Source of the DNA: an uncultured Oceanobacillus sp.
Lineage (GTDB): Bacteria; Bacillota; Bacilli; Bacillales; Amphibacillaceae
Reading direction: 5' to 3'
Length of the DNA: 64,000 nt
NCBI GenBank assembly: GCA_938004015.1
Contig: CALKWU010000216.1
Span: 1-64,000, forward strand
Part shown: piece by piece, positions 17,300 to 25,948 of the stretch
How the letters are laid out: each line of letters starts with the position of its first letter
Numbering within the stretch: position 1 is the stretch's first letter
Notes under the pieces: generated by a model
Database searches by the model: none
Told to the model about the DNA's origin: nothing
Seen by the model: the letters and a program-made list of their open reading frames with translations, nothing else
Position numbers and translations under genes: made by a program

Positions 17300-18048
17300 T
17301 CAAAATCTTTGAATTTATCCAATTGGTTGAGGAATTTACGCGATTTTAAGTAATAGCCGCCATACCGATCATAATAAGCATCGAACAGTTGCCTAAAAAA
17401 CGCTTTGTTATCGGGTTTCACCGAAATGTTCCTCACTTGTTCGATTCTTACGGTTTGAAAGATTTGCAACAATTTCACCTGAACGGGGGTAAGTGGAAGT
17501 GCCGTCTCATCCCGCATCCTGCAGTTCGTGCAAAGAAGACCGCCATCAGCTATCGAAAAACTGAAGGTTCCTTCTGTATTTCGGCAATGGACGCAATAAG
17601 ATACATTCGGTTGGAATCCACCCTTTTTGAAAGCTTTCATTTCATACATCAAGACAGGAACTTGTAACTCATCATCCGTTCCTAAGCGTCTCATCGTGTG
17701 TACGAATTGATCAAAAAGATAAGGATCCGGGGCCTTGTCATCGAATAATTTGTCGGTCAACTCCGCAATATATGCTGCATACGCGGTCCGTTCAATATCT
17801 TCCCGGATACTTCTGAAGGAATCGATGATATCCCCTTGTCGGATTGTACTTAACCCCGGATTGATATAGACGAAAAATTGTCCGAGAATGAAAGGCTGTG
17901 TCACGGCAGCCATTCTGCTTCTCGGTTTATTCGCACCCCTGGCAAACGCATTGAATTTTCCAATTTTCCGACTGAATATCGTTACGATTTTATTTGTTTC
18001 ACCGTAATTGTGTGTCTTCAGTACAATTCCTTCAATTTTTTCCAGCAA
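17296..18048 (-). CDS. recO: DNA repair protein RecO
   Basis: 250 residues. RecO helps RecFR load RecA onto single-stranded DNA coated with SSB. The N-terminal OB-fold (EGIVLKTHNYGETNKIVTIFS) and a four-cysteine zinc site in the C-terminal half (CVHC...CTNC, about residues 149-172) are visible. The start is TTG with GAAAGAG upstream. It follows yqzL and era in the same direction, as in B. subtilis, and its last codons overlap the promoter for glyQS. Confidence 0.95.
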   Translation of the reverse strand: MLEKIEGIVLKTHNYGETNKIVTIFSRKIGKFNAFARGANKPRSRMAAVTQPFILGQFFVYINPGLSTIRQGDIIDSFRSIREDIERTAYAAYIAELTDKLFDDKAPDPYLFDQFVHTMRRLGTDDELQVPVLMYEMKAFKKGGFQPNVSYCVHCRNTEGTFSFSIADGGLLCTNCRMRDETALPLTPVQVKLLQIFQTVRIEQVRNISVKPDNKAFFRQLFDAYYDRYGGYYLKSRKFLNQLDKFKDFD

Positions 18049-18080
18049 AACAATTCAGCTCTTTCTGTAATCGTCCATGG

Positions 18081-18236
18081 TCAATTTTCATAGGAGATTT
18101 CTCCATCTGATTGTTCCAACTGATTGTTTTCTTCCGTTCGTTCATCCAGTTGGCCTGCATTTTCCAATTCCTTCAATAGCAGATAGGTTTCAATGTTTCC
18201 TGTTTGCGTAAACACTTTCCATGTAAAATCCAACAC
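18081..18236 (-). CDS. yqzL: YqzL family small protein
   Basis: 51 residues from a GTG start at 18236, preceded by AAGGCGGGG six bases away. The conserved block LDFTWKVFTQTGNIETYLLLKELE marks the YqzL family (key residues F, T, W, F, T, G, N, Y, L, L, K, E), normally found between era and recO. The C-terminal tail after residue 27 is acidic and longer than in the B. subtilis protein. A longer in-frame ORF would add 30 unrelated residues. Function unknown. Confidence 0.8.
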   Translation of the reverse strand: MLDFTWKVFTQTGNIETYLLLKELENAGQLDERTEENNQLEQSDGEISYEN

Positions 18237-18330
18237 AAGAAACCCCGCCTTTCCTTGTTTGGTTGAAATGTTACTGTTTTTAGATTGACCATGAAAGGGA
18301 AAATAATAAGTATTAAAATTTACCATCTAC

Positions 18331-19233
18331 TTAATATTCGTCTTTACGAAAACCGAGTTCGAATAAATCACTCGGTCGATTTCTCCAATCCTTTTTCACT
18401 TTAACCCATAATTCCAAATAGACTTTCGATCCGAGAAGACGTTCAATATCTATTCTCGCTTCTTGTCCTATTTTTTTCAACATCTTTCCTTGTTTACCAA
18501 TAATGATCCCTTTCTGGCTGTTTCTTTCTGTAATAATCGTCGCTTGAATATAAACCGTCCCATCTTTCCTCTTTTCCATACTATCGAGGGCTACGGCGAT
18601 GGAGTGGGGGACTTCATCACGCGTCCAGTACAAAGCTTTTTCCCGGATGAATTCGGTTATGATGAACCGCTCCGGATGATCCGTCACATGGTCGGGAGGA
18701 TAATATTGCGGCCCTTCCGGCAAATACTCGACCAATACTTCAAGCAGACGGTTGATATTATTTCCTTGCAAAGCGGAAATCGGGATGATTTCTTGAAAAT
18801 CAGCTTTTTTTCGATATTCGTCGATTAAAAGCAATAAATCTTCCGGTTTGACCAAGTCGATTTTATTGATGATCAAAAAGACCGGTGTTTTAACGGAAGC
18901 TAGACGATCGATGATGAATTGATCCCCACGGCCGTATCCTTTTTCAGCATCGATCATGAACATAATTGCATCCACTTCATTCAAAGTGTCTTCAGCAATT
19001 TTCACCATGAAATCACCAAGCCGGTGTTTCGGTTTATGGATGCCTGGTGTGTCGATGAAAACCATTTGGTATTCGTCAGTTGTGACGACACCTTGAATTT
19101 TATTTCTTGTCGTTTGCGGCTTATCGCTCATGATCGCAATTTTTTGACCGACGACATGATTGAGGAATGTTGATTTTCCTACATTCGGCCGGCCGATAAT
19201 GGCAATGAAACCTGATTTATATTTTGATTCCAT
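18331..19233 (-). CDS. era: GTPase Era
   Basis: 300 residues. Era binds 16S rRNA and guides 30S subunit maturation. The GTPase motifs are G1 GRPNVGKST (about 14-22), G3 DTPGIHKP (about 61-68) and G4 NKID (about 124). A C-terminal KH domain carries GIIIGKQGKMLKKIG. Start ATG with GGAGGAAAACAT. In B. subtilis cdd lies between era and dgkA; here dgkA precedes era directly with a 95-base gap. Probably part of the yqfC-to-recO transcript. Confidence 0.97.
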   Translation of the reverse strand: MESKYKSGFIAIIGRPNVGKSTFLNHVVGQKIAIMSDKPQTTRNKIQGVVTTDEYQMVFIDTPGIHKPKHRLGDFMVKIAEDTLNEVDAIMFMIDAEKGYGRGDQFIIDRLASVKTPVFLIINKIDLVKPEDLLLLIDEYRKKADFQEIIPISALQGNNINRLLEVLVEYLPEGPQYYPPDHVTDHPERFIITEFIREKALYWTRDEVPHSIAVALDSMEKRKDGTVYIQATIITERNSQKGIIIGKQGKMLKKIGQEARIDIERLLGSKVYLELWVKVKKDWRNRPSDLFELGFRKDEY

Positions 19234-19328
19234 ATGTTTTCCTCCACGATGACATTCTTATTTCTTTTTCAGTCTTATCATACAATAAACCGCGCTATGT
19301 TTCACACCTATCGCGAGAACCATCTCGA

Positions 19329-19697
19329 CTAGAAAAGAAAAGATCCGAGTTTTGGAAAAAACACGACGATCCCGACAATACAAGCGCAAATCACACTGAC
19401 GAGAACCGCTCCTGCAGCGGCATCTTTGATGAATTTTGCCGCCGGATGGTATTCAGGATTCACATAATCAATTATTTTTTCAATAGCTGTATTCACAATC
19501 TCTGTGAGAAGCACCATTGCGATGACAATGGTGACGAACATCCATTCCATGACATTCAATTTGAAAAACAATCCGGCCACAATGACAACAAGCATCGCAG
19601 TGACGTGGAAACGGAAATTCCATTCTGACTTCCATACGGCAATGATTCCATTGATGGCATGCCGAAAACCGATTTTATCTTTCAATGCCAAACTCAC
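19329..19697 (-). CDS. dgkA: Undecaprenol/diacylglycerol kinase DgkA
   Basis: 122 residues with three transmembrane helices. Gram-positive DgkA enzymes phosphorylate undecaprenol, feeding the cell-wall lipid carrier pool. Family motifs are FRHAINGI near residue 11, the catalytic EIVNTAIEKIID at about 66, and KDAAAGAVL at about 89. The start overlaps the end of ybeY by 23 bases; the GTG at 19697 has only a weak ribosome site, and a TTG four codons later is an alternative. Confidence 0.93.
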   Translation of the reverse strand: MSLALKDKIGFRHAINGIIAVWKSEWNFRFHVTAMLVVIVAGLFFKLNVMEWMFVTIVIAMVLLTEIVNTAIEKIIDYVNPEYHPAAKFIKDAAAGAVLVSVICACIVGIVVFFPKLGSFLF

Positions 19698-20139
19698 TTA
19701 ATATTTTTTCTTGTTTAAAAAACATTTCCTTCTCATCCTCTTCTGTTTGATGGTCATAACCAAGTAGATGTAAAAAACCATGGATCGTCAAAAAGGCAAT
19801 TTCCCTTTCCAATGAGTGGCCATATTCTTGCGCTTGTTCTTTTGCTCTATCAATGGAAATGACGATGTCGCCAAGTAATGTAGGAATATGTTCTTCGATG
19901 ATCTCCATTTCTCCTTCTGTTTGTTCCTGCATAGCGAACGAAAGCACGTCGGTCGGTTCGTCCATTTCCCGATATTCCAAATTCAATCGGCGAATTTCTT
20001 CATCCGTGACAAAATTTACGGACATTTCCACATCATCGGCAACTTGTTCGTGTTTTCCTGCAAACTCGAGCAGCTGCTTCAAACGATCGATTTGGGAAGT
20101 GGGAACAGAATTTGTTTCATCATAAAAATCAACATTCAC
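19675..20139 (-). CDS. ybeY: Endoribonuclease YbeY
   Basis: 154 residues. A single-strand RNA endonuclease involved in 16S rRNA 3'-end maturation and ribosome quality control. The zinc site is HGFLHLLGYDH (H-x3-H-x5-H) at about 120-130, and TDVLSFAM is the other family block. The GTG start directly follows the pgpH stop (TGA-GTG), with GGAGGCAAACTGA before it, so the two are coupled. B. subtilis equivalent: YqfG. Confidence 0.95.
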   Translation of the reverse strand: MNVDFYDETNSVPTSQIDRLKQLLEFAGKHEQVADDVEMSVNFVTDEEIRRLNLEYREMDEPTDVLSFAMQEQTEGEMEIIEEHIPTLLGDIVISIDRAKEQAQEYGHSLEREIAFLTIHGFLHLLGYDHQTEEDEKEMFFKQEKILSEFGIER

Positions 20140-22323
20140 TCAGTTTGCCTCCTTTGTCGGATACTGGATACGGGAGTGGAAAAATCCTTTTAACGAGTCG
20201 CAAATCGTCCGTTCAATGATTTTCAACTCCGATAAGGTCAATGGACTTTCATCCAATTGTCCATCGGAAATCCGATCTTTCACAATGGATGCGACGATTT
20301 CTTCAATTTTCTCCTCTGTCGGATTTTTCAATGATCGGACGGCCGCTTCAACGGAATCACAAATACTGATGATGGCTTCTTCTTTTGTGTTAGGTTTCGG
20401 ACCAGGATAACGGAAATCAGCTTCCAAGGCATCCGGATTTCTTTCCTTCTCTTTATGATAAAAGAACTTCAACAAGGATGTGCCATGATGGGATTTGGCG
20501 ATATCGACGATTTCTTTAGGCATTTTATTTCGTTTCAACATCTCAGCTCCATCATAAGGATGGCTGATGATTATTTTGGCACTTTCCCTTGGGTCCATAC
20601 TGTCATGCGGGTTATGTTCCGATAATTGATTTTCAATAAAGAAGTGCGGTCGGACCGTCTTGCCGATATCATGGTAGTAGGCCCCCACCCTTGCCAACAA
20701 TCCGTTGGCACCGATTGCTTCACAAGCCGTTTCACTTATATTTGCGACCATGACGGAATGATGATACGTACCCGGTGACTCCACCAATAATTTTTTCAAT
20801 AACGGCTGATTCGGACTGGCTAATTGTAAAAGTTTCATATCGGAAAGGATGCCGAGTCCGGTTTCAAACAGCGGCAACAATCCAATCGTCAATACGGCCG
20901 CTAAAAAGGCAGAAACGACGCCAAACGTGGTGTATAAGAAAAAATCAAACCATGTATATTTCTCAAAGGACAAGAATAAAAATAATATCACAGTCAAGAC
21001 ATTAACAGCCGCAATACCCGCAGACGCTTTTAAAATGGCGGTCCGTTCTTTCATTTTCGGGAAAAACAGGATTCCCGCCAATTGTGAGAAGAAGAAATAG
21101 ATTCCTGCCTCGATATTCAGCGCTCCGGGGATCATTCCATTGAAAATGACAGTTCCTAGAATCGCATACATTCCCGCCATCGTGATTGCCAACCGTTCAC
21201 TGATGAAAATTTTCAACAACAGAACTCCCATACTGACCGGTACGATATAAAACAGCTGAGTGTTTTCCGTTGAATAGATACTTAAAACTTTCATCAACGA
21301 AACAACGATGAAACTCACCGTTAAGATCGCTGCAAGCAGACGCTTGTCCAATGGTTTATATTTCGCCAATCGATTGATTTCAACAATCGAAATTCCACCT
21401 AAAATCAAAAGCAACAAAATGAGGCCGATCACCGGGAAAAAATTGCGTTGGCCGTCCAATAAACCGACTAATCGCAATTGCTCATAAATTTCATTCGTAA
21501 TGATTTGCCCTTCACTGACAATGATTTCTCCAGCATTGATCATCACGGGATCGACATTACTCGCTGCGGTTTTCCGTGCTTCATTAGTAGCTTCCAAATC
21601 AAAAAACGAGTTTTCCGTCACAATGAATCTGGATAGGTCCATAAGAGCATCTTTAAGAAGCGGGTCCAGCGTCGAATATTTAATTTCATCTTGGACACTT
21701 GCTCTTGCGGTTTGCAAGTTGTTCGTTCTGACACCATCTTCCATAACCTCGGTCACAGCTTCTATGAACAATTCTTTCGCTTTTTTCACTTCGTCAGGGG
21801 ATTGTGTCACCAATGTACGAATCACTTCGGAATCGACTTCCAACACGATTTCTTCTGAAAGAACTTGGCGTAAGCGCTCCACCTTCTCATCTGTGGAAAG
21901 TTCATCTCTGGAATCTTCTTCGATTTCCTCAATAGTTTCTTCATTTTCATTTGTTTCTTCATTTTCTTCGTCGGTTTCTTTTTCCGTTTCCTTAATCAGT
22001 GCGAGTACCGCATCAAAAATCTCTTCGCTGTACCCGATTCGTTCATTGATGACTTGTTCAGAGATGGAATAACGATCCCCGACTTGTTCAACAGCCTCTC
22101 GTATTTTTCGTTCGGTCTCCGCTTCGTTTTCAATCGTGATCGGTGAACGGATCGTAGTGTTGGCTGTTGTGAAACGTTGTAAATCATACGTTTCCATGTA
22201 AACATTATTCAAGGTGATGAAAAAGAAGAAAATACTTTGGACGAGTACCGCAACAACAATGAGAAACAAACTCGTACGATGACTTAACCATTTGTCGATT
22301 TTTTCAACGAACTTCTTTTTCAT
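20140..22323 (-). CDS. pgpH: Cyclic-di-AMP phosphodiesterase PgpH (7TM receptor with HD domain)
   Basis: 727 residues. It hydrolyses c-di-AMP, which controls potassium and osmolyte uptake. One N-terminal helix (about 17-38) leads into a large extracellular 7TMR-HDED domain (about 40-285). Seven transmembrane helices follow (about 290-485), then a cytoplasmic HD domain with H-H-S-V-M and YYHDIGKTVRPHFF near 550-560 and HPYDGAEM/SHHGTSL ligands after it. A glutamate-rich insert at about 113-145 of the extracellular part is low complexity. Order phoH-pgpH-ybeY-dgkA-era matches B. subtilis. Confidence 0.95.
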   Translation of the reverse strand: MKKKFVEKIDKWLSHRTSLFLIVVAVLVQSIFFFFITLNNVYMETYDLQRFTTANTTIRSPITIENEAETERKIREAVEQVGDRYSISEQVINERIGYSEEIFDAVLALIKETEKETDEENEETNENEETIEEIEEDSRDELSTDEKVERLRQVLSEEIVLEVDSEVIRTLVTQSPDEVKKAKELFIEAVTEVMEDGVRTNNLQTARASVQDEIKYSTLDPLLKDALMDLSRFIVTENSFFDLEATNEARKTAASNVDPVMINAGEIIVSEGQIITNEIYEQLRLVGLLDGQRNFFPVIGLILLLLILGGISIVEINRLAKYKPLDKRLLAAILTVSFIVVSLMKVLSIYSTENTQLFYIVPVSMGVLLLKIFISERLAITMAGMYAILGTVIFNGMIPGALNIEAGIYFFFSQLAGILFFPKMKERTAILKASAGIAAVNVLTVILFLFLSFEKYTWFDFFLYTTFGVVSAFLAAVLTIGLLPLFETGLGILSDMKLLQLASPNQPLLKKLLVESPGTYHHSVMVANISETACEAIGANGLLARVGAYYHDIGKTVRPHFFIENQLSEHNPHDSMDPRESAKIIISHPYDGAEMLKRNKMPKEIVDIAKSHHGTSLLKFFYHKEKERNPDALEADFRYPGPKPNTKEEAIISICDSVEAAVRSLKNPTEEKIEEIVASIVKDRISDGQLDESPLTLSELKIIERTICDSLKGFFHSRIQYPTKEAN

Positions 22324-22374
22324 AATTCCACCCCTTTAATGCAAAACCGTGACCCGTTCAAATTTGAAACACAA

Positions 22375-22399
22375 ATAAGACCTACTTTGCAGGTCTTAT
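22375..22399 (-). terminator. Hairpin overlapping the phoH stop codon
   Basis: A 9-bp stem (ATAAGACCT / AGGTCTTAT) with a 7-nt loop. It includes the phoH stop and is followed on the minus strand by TTTGTGTTTC. It may attenuate rather than fully stop transcription into pgpH. Confidence 0.55.
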
Positions 22400-23364
22400 C
22401 GAATCGTTTCGTCTTTTTCATAGGCACGGATGATTTTTTGGACGAGCGGATGACGCACAACGTCTGATTCATCCAAATAAACGAACGAAATCCCATTGAT
22501 ATTTTTCAACAGTTTTTCAGCTAAGCGCAGACCGGATGCGACGCCTTTCGGTAAATCGATCTGCGTGACATCTCCTGTAATCACCATTTTCGACCCGAAT
22601 CCTAGACGGGTCAAAAACATTTTCATCTGTGCAGGCGTCGTGTTTTGTGCTTCATCAAGAATAACGAATGCATCATCCAACGTTCTTCCCCGCATGTAAG
22701 CAAGCGGTGCGATTTCAATGACTTCCCTTTCGATCAAACGGGCGGTATGCTCAGCACCTAAAACATCGTGCAAAGCATCGTATAACGGCCGTAAATACGG
22801 GTCGACTTTTTCTTTCAGATCGCCCGGCAAAAAGCCTAAACTTTCCCCAGCTTCAACAGCTGGCCTTGTCAGGATGATTTTTTTCACGAGGCCTTTCTTT
22901 AACGCATCCACCGCCATGACAACTGCCAAATATGTTTTCCCTGTTCCCGCCGGTCCAAAACCGAATACGATATCCGTCCTTTTAATCCGGTCGACATACG
23001 TTTTTTGGCCTAATGTTTTGACACGGATGGATTTTCCTTTTGCATTTTTTGTTATCTCGTCTTCGAACATCGCTTCAAATTGATTGATGATTCCTTTTCT
23101 GGCCATTTCTACAGCGTAAGCAATATCCCGTTCCGTAAAAGCGAGACCTTTATGGATGAGGGATAGAAGCGTAAACAGCACTTGTTCCAATATTTCGATT
23201 GCTTCTTTTTCTCCGGAAACTTGAACTTTTTCCCCTCGTGAAACAATTCTCACATCTAATAAAGTCTCCAATTGTTTTAAATATTTGTCATGGTTTCCAA
23301 ATAAAGCCAATGCCTCTGTTGGGTCTTGCAAATGTAAATCTATTTCTGTCAAATTTTCCGTCAT
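22396..23364 (-). CDS. phoH: PhoH family ATPase
   Basis: 322 residues. A KH-like N-terminal part (residues 1-115) precedes a RecA-type ATPase core with Walker A FGPAGTGKTYLAV (about 136) and Walker B FVILDEAQNTTPAQM (about 233), then KMVITGDVTQIDLP. The cellular role is not firmly known; homologues associate with ybeY and RNA metabolism, and the neighbouring ybeY fits that. AAGGAGACTAAGT precedes the ATG, 11 bases after yqfD. Confidence 0.93.
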   Translation of the reverse strand: MTENLTEIDLHLQDPTEALALFGNHDKYLKQLETLLDVRIVSRGEKVQVSGEKEAIEILEQVLFTLLSLIHKGLAFTERDIAYAVEMARKGIINQFEAMFEDEITKNAKGKSIRVKTLGQKTYVDRIKRTDIVFGFGPAGTGKTYLAVVMAVDALKKGLVKKIILTRPAVEAGESLGFLPGDLKEKVDPYLRPLYDALHDVLGAEHTARLIEREVIEIAPLAYMRGRTLDDAFVILDEAQNTTPAQMKMFLTRLGFGSKMVITGDVTQIDLPKGVASGLRLAEKLLKNINGISFVYLDESDVVRHPLVQKIIRAYEKDETIR

Positions 23365-23375
23365 ACTTAGTCTCC

Positions 23376-24575
23376 TTAATTCAACGGTTGTTCTACAGCG
23401 ATATTTTCTTCCACTGTAAAGTATAAGCTTAGTATAACTTTACCACGCTCCAAAGTTTGTTGCAAAACTTTTTCGGTAATAATTTCCGCTTCCGGACCGA
23501 GAGTTCGTAACAAGTCGCTTTTAGCTTGGTTGATGCCTACTTCAACCGCTTCTTCCCGACTTCTATCACTAAATTCCAGGATGCTTTCCATCTTATTTTC
23601 CTTGATAAAATAAATCGGCAGTTCCCAACCGAATATTTTCAACTGATTTTCTTCCACTTCGGACATTTCATTCGCAAAACCTTCACTTTTCCACGGCCAA
23701 AGTGGAATTGATAAGGAGCCAATCCTCAAGCGATAGTTCTCTTCCATATTTCCAGTCAATTCGATATGTTCCGCTTCCAAAGAGACGACAACATCCACCC
23801 GATACCAAGTGACAGCAATCACTTCCCCTTCAGCTGCAACGTATTCGAATTCAGCATCATCCTCATCTTCATTATGCGGCTTTTCAATCGCTCCAGACAC
23901 GAGCACCGTCCCCTTTTCAACAAAATCGTTGACGTTCACTTGGGGAAGTCCTGTTTTTACATACATGTTTTTAATGACGCCATTTTTTCCTGCAATCAAG
24001 TGACTTGGACTTTTCGGTTCCTCTTCCTTGATGATGAGTTTTTCCACACCTTCCAAATGCATGCTTGTCCCTTTTTTGTCCACACCAATCCATAACAGTT
24101 CCGGAATATCTTCCAACAAGGATTGCTGGATTTGATTCGGCGATTCCATCGTGAATGTAAAAGCGCCCGGAAAAATTCCATAGCTCGTCAATTGCTCACG
24201 GATTTGATTTTCCAGCTCTTCCGGCACTCCTTCTACCGTCACTTGCCAAATCATATTGGAAAGTACAACGAACAAGAGAACACTGAGGAACAAACCGAAA
24301 ATGAGCGGTTTTTTCTTGGTAAGTCTTTTATTCATGAAGGGGATGCCGTATCTGCTTTTGAAACGGATCTTGTAATGGGTACGATGACGTAAATTTTTTA
24401 TTTTCTTCACATCTTTCAATTGTGCCATCGCCGTACATTCATGATCCTTTACCTTTTTGATGTCCCAAAGCACAATTCCGTTTGTCGTGCACTTTTGTAA
24501 AAATCGCTCGGGGTATTCTCCAATCACTACAATTTCCACATATCCGGTCATGAAGGATCCTTTTTCGATTCTCAT
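23376..24575 (-). CDS. yqfD: Sporulation protein YqfD
   Basis: 399 residues from the ATG at 24575, which has AAAGGAGGACTT before it. A short cytoplasmic N-terminal domain (about 70 residues) precedes one transmembrane helix (PLIFGLFLSVLLFVVLSNMIW, key residues P, L, F, G, L, L, F at about 90-110) and a long extracytoplasmic beta-rich domain. In B. subtilis, yqfC and yqfD are mother-cell genes under sigma-E, and loss lowers sporulation. An upstream in-frame start adding 22 residues overlaps yqfC and is not used. Confidence 0.92.
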   Translation of the reverse strand: MRIEKGSFMTGYVEIVVIGEYPERFLQKCTTNGIVLWDIKKVKDHECTAMAQLKDVKKIKNLRHRTHYKIRFKSRYGIPFMNKRLTKKKPLIFGLFLSVLLFVVLSNMIWQVTVEGVPEELENQIREQLTSYGIFPGAFTFTMESPNQIQQSLLEDIPELLWIGVDKKGTSMHLEGVEKLIIKEEEPKSPSHLIAGKNGVIKNMYVKTGLPQVNVNDFVEKGTVLVSGAIEKPHNEDEDDAEFEYVAAEGEVIAVTWYRVDVVVSLEAEHIELTGNMEENYRLRIGSLSIPLWPWKSEGFANEMSEVEENQLKIFGWELPIYFIKENKMESILEFSDRSREEAVEVGINQAKSDLLRTLGPEAEIITEKVLQQTLERGKVILSLYFTVEENIAVEQPLN

Positions 24576-24585
24576 AAGTCCTCCT

Positions 24586-24870
24586 TTAATCAGCTGAAAT
24601 ATAGTTGATTTTTTCGATTTCACCTTCAAGCAAAATTTCATCGGAAAACATTTGTTTCAAAACGAAAGAACGTCCGAGGATTTGCACATAACCATTCGTT
24701 GTTTTCAACTTCAATTCCGTTTCCGAGTACGTTTCCAACCCTTTATGGTTTTCGATATATAAATGGAAATTACCAATCATCGTAAGCCGGGGCAATTCGA
24801 GCAGAACATCAGAAGGTAGCGCAAGATAATCGACCATCCAGTTGCGTATACGCAGATGCCATTTTTTCAC
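24586..24870 (-). CDS. yqfC: Sporulation protein YqfC
   Basis: About 94 residues, close to the B. subtilis length. Signature: LPSDVLLELPRLTMIGNFHLYIENHKGL (key residues L, P, D, V, P, R, M, I, G, I, E, N, H, G) then SDEILLEGEIEKINY near the C terminus. The start is uncertain between GTG codons at 24876 and 24870; the latter gives an eight-base gap from GAGGGGG and the right length. It is paired with yqfD (10-base gap) and probably made in the mother cell. Confidence 0.88.
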   Translation of the reverse strand: MKKWHLRIRNWMVDYLALPSDVLLELPRLTMIGNFHLYIENHKGLETYSETELKLKTTNGYVQILGRSFVLKQMFSDEILLEGEIEKINYISAD

Positions 24871-24892
24871 AGCCACATCCCCCTCTTTCATA

Positions 24893-24920
24893 TATGTATG
24901 AATAGATAAAACGATTAAGA
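24893..24920 (-). promoter_or_regulatory. Candidate sigma-E promoter of yqfC-yqfD
   Basis: On the minus strand, TCTTAAT (complement of 24914..24920), a 13-base spacer and CATACATA (complement of 24893..24900). This fits the sigma-E pattern at most positions. It would give a very short leader just ahead of the yqfC ribosome site. Motif match only. Confidence 0.4.
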
Positions 24921-25046
24921 ACAATGAACAAATGTAGAAGTACGTAAAATATTTACGATATGAGCCATTAAATAAACGCTTCTTATACGACTAAAATGAA
25001 AATGTGGACAATAAAAAAAACGCTGAACCTAACACCCTTAAAACAT

Positions 25047-25279
25047 AAAAATCCGAATATTCGAAAAAAGAGCTCCGGAAATATACGCAGACTCCAGCGG
25101 AAAAAAAGGCCTAGGTGAGCTCCCAAGACGCCCAGCGTCTGAGGTCGGCTAAAAACGGTCACGTCCTGTGACAAACGCCCCATGCTGACGACCTGTGCGT
25201 CGGAGGCTCACCAGCCGCCCGCGGAAAGCGATATTTCCGGAGCGAGTGATTAGCACTCAATTTATTTGTTCGGATTTTT
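25047..25279 (-). terminator. Terminator of yqeZ-floA-yqfB, apparently split by a repeat
   Basis: The outer arms AAAAATCCGAA (25047..25057) and TTCGGATTTTT (25269..25279) are exact reverse complements of 11 bp with A/T tracts at the ends, like a Rho-independent terminator for the minus-strand operon. The loop between them, more than 200 bases, contains a complete structured repeat (25072..25243). The split-by-insertion reading is an inference. Confidence 0.5.
25072..25243. repeat. 172-bp structured intergenic repeat with terminal inverted repeats
   Basis: Ends GCTCCGGAAATAT-A-CGC and GCG-ATATTTCCGGAGC are inverted repeats (25072..25088 and 25228..25243). Nested inside are GGTGAGC (25114..25120) pairing with GCTCACC (25206..25212), AGGTCG (25142..25147) with CGACCT (25189..25194), and GTCAC/GTGAC (25158..25172). 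The GC content is visibly higher than the flanks. Similar intergenic elements beginning CTCCGGAAATATACGCAGAC are, as I recall, repeated in many Bacillaceae genomes. There is only one copy in this window. No coding role. Confidence 0.7.
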
Positions 25280-25310
25280 CATCAATCAAAAGTGTTTTGT
25301 CCCAGCGCAA

Positions 25311-25916
25311 TTATCTTTTATAGCGTTCCACAACGACACTTTCATACGGTTTCAATGCCCGAGGTTTCCCAAGGACTTCAGCCATAATGATGCCATTGAT
25401 CAACCCTTTGTTTTTCAGACTCCTCTTCAAATCATTCCGCAATACCCGTTGCTCATCGGAAAAATGGTCGATTTTCTTCAGCACTTCACCGAATGTCAAA
25501 TCCTGCTCGGCGATTAAATTTCGATACATTTCAGGAGCAACATCTGCATCAGGAACAGCACCGAGCCTTTCTTGGAGCCTTTCCAACTGTGCTTGTTGTT
25601 CCGATTCGATGAAAGTTGAATCTTCAACATCACGTTCTTTAGGGTCTAGTTGTGACGTGTACACCTCCTGCATTCCTTCACCAGGACGGACAGTCCGTTG
25701 GAAACCTTCACCACTGCGGGCCGTTTGTTGCCGTGATGTTCGCGCAGTTCTTGACCTCGTAGCAGGCGGATTTCCCCGTTGCGGTGATGGTTGTGCAGGA
25801 CGCCACTCTTTCTTCTGTTGCTTTTCCTTATCACCGGAAAGAAATCCGATTATCGCGGAAACAATGATAAGGAATAAGAAGAAGTTTTCAAAAATGAGCT
25901 CAAATAATCCACCCAT
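25311..25916 (-). CDS. YqfB-like membrane-anchored protein of the flotillin operon
   Basis: 201 residues. One N-terminal transmembrane helix (about 6-27) is followed by a basic, low-complexity linker rich in proline, glutamine, threonine and arginine (about 32-85). A conserved-looking C-terminal domain (about 100-201) carries LNxNDLKRSLKNKG-like helices and ends EVLGKPRALKPYESVVVERY. It is third in the yqeZ-floA order, matching B. subtilis yqfB by position and length. No enzymatic motif is seen; a role with the FloA membrane domains is inferred from the operon only. Confidence 0.7.
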   Translation of the reverse strand: MGGLFELIFENFFLFLIIVSAIIGFLSGDKEKQQKKEWRPAQPSPQRGNPPATRSRTARTSRQQTARSGEGFQRTVRPGEGMQEVYTSQLDPKERDVEDSTFIESEQQAQLERLQERLGAVPDADVAPEMYRNLIAEQDLTFGEVLKKIDHFSDEQRVLRNDLKRSLKNKGLINGIIMAEVLGKPRALKPYESVVVERYKR

Positions 25917-25948
25917 TACTTCCCTCCTTTACGGGAAACGCCATGCGC

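Noticed and set aside
24983..25183. A 66-codon minus-strand ORF beginning MGRLSQDVTVFSRPQ
   Set aside because: It lies inside the structured intergenic repeat and owes its open frame to that element. It has no ribosome site and no protein family.
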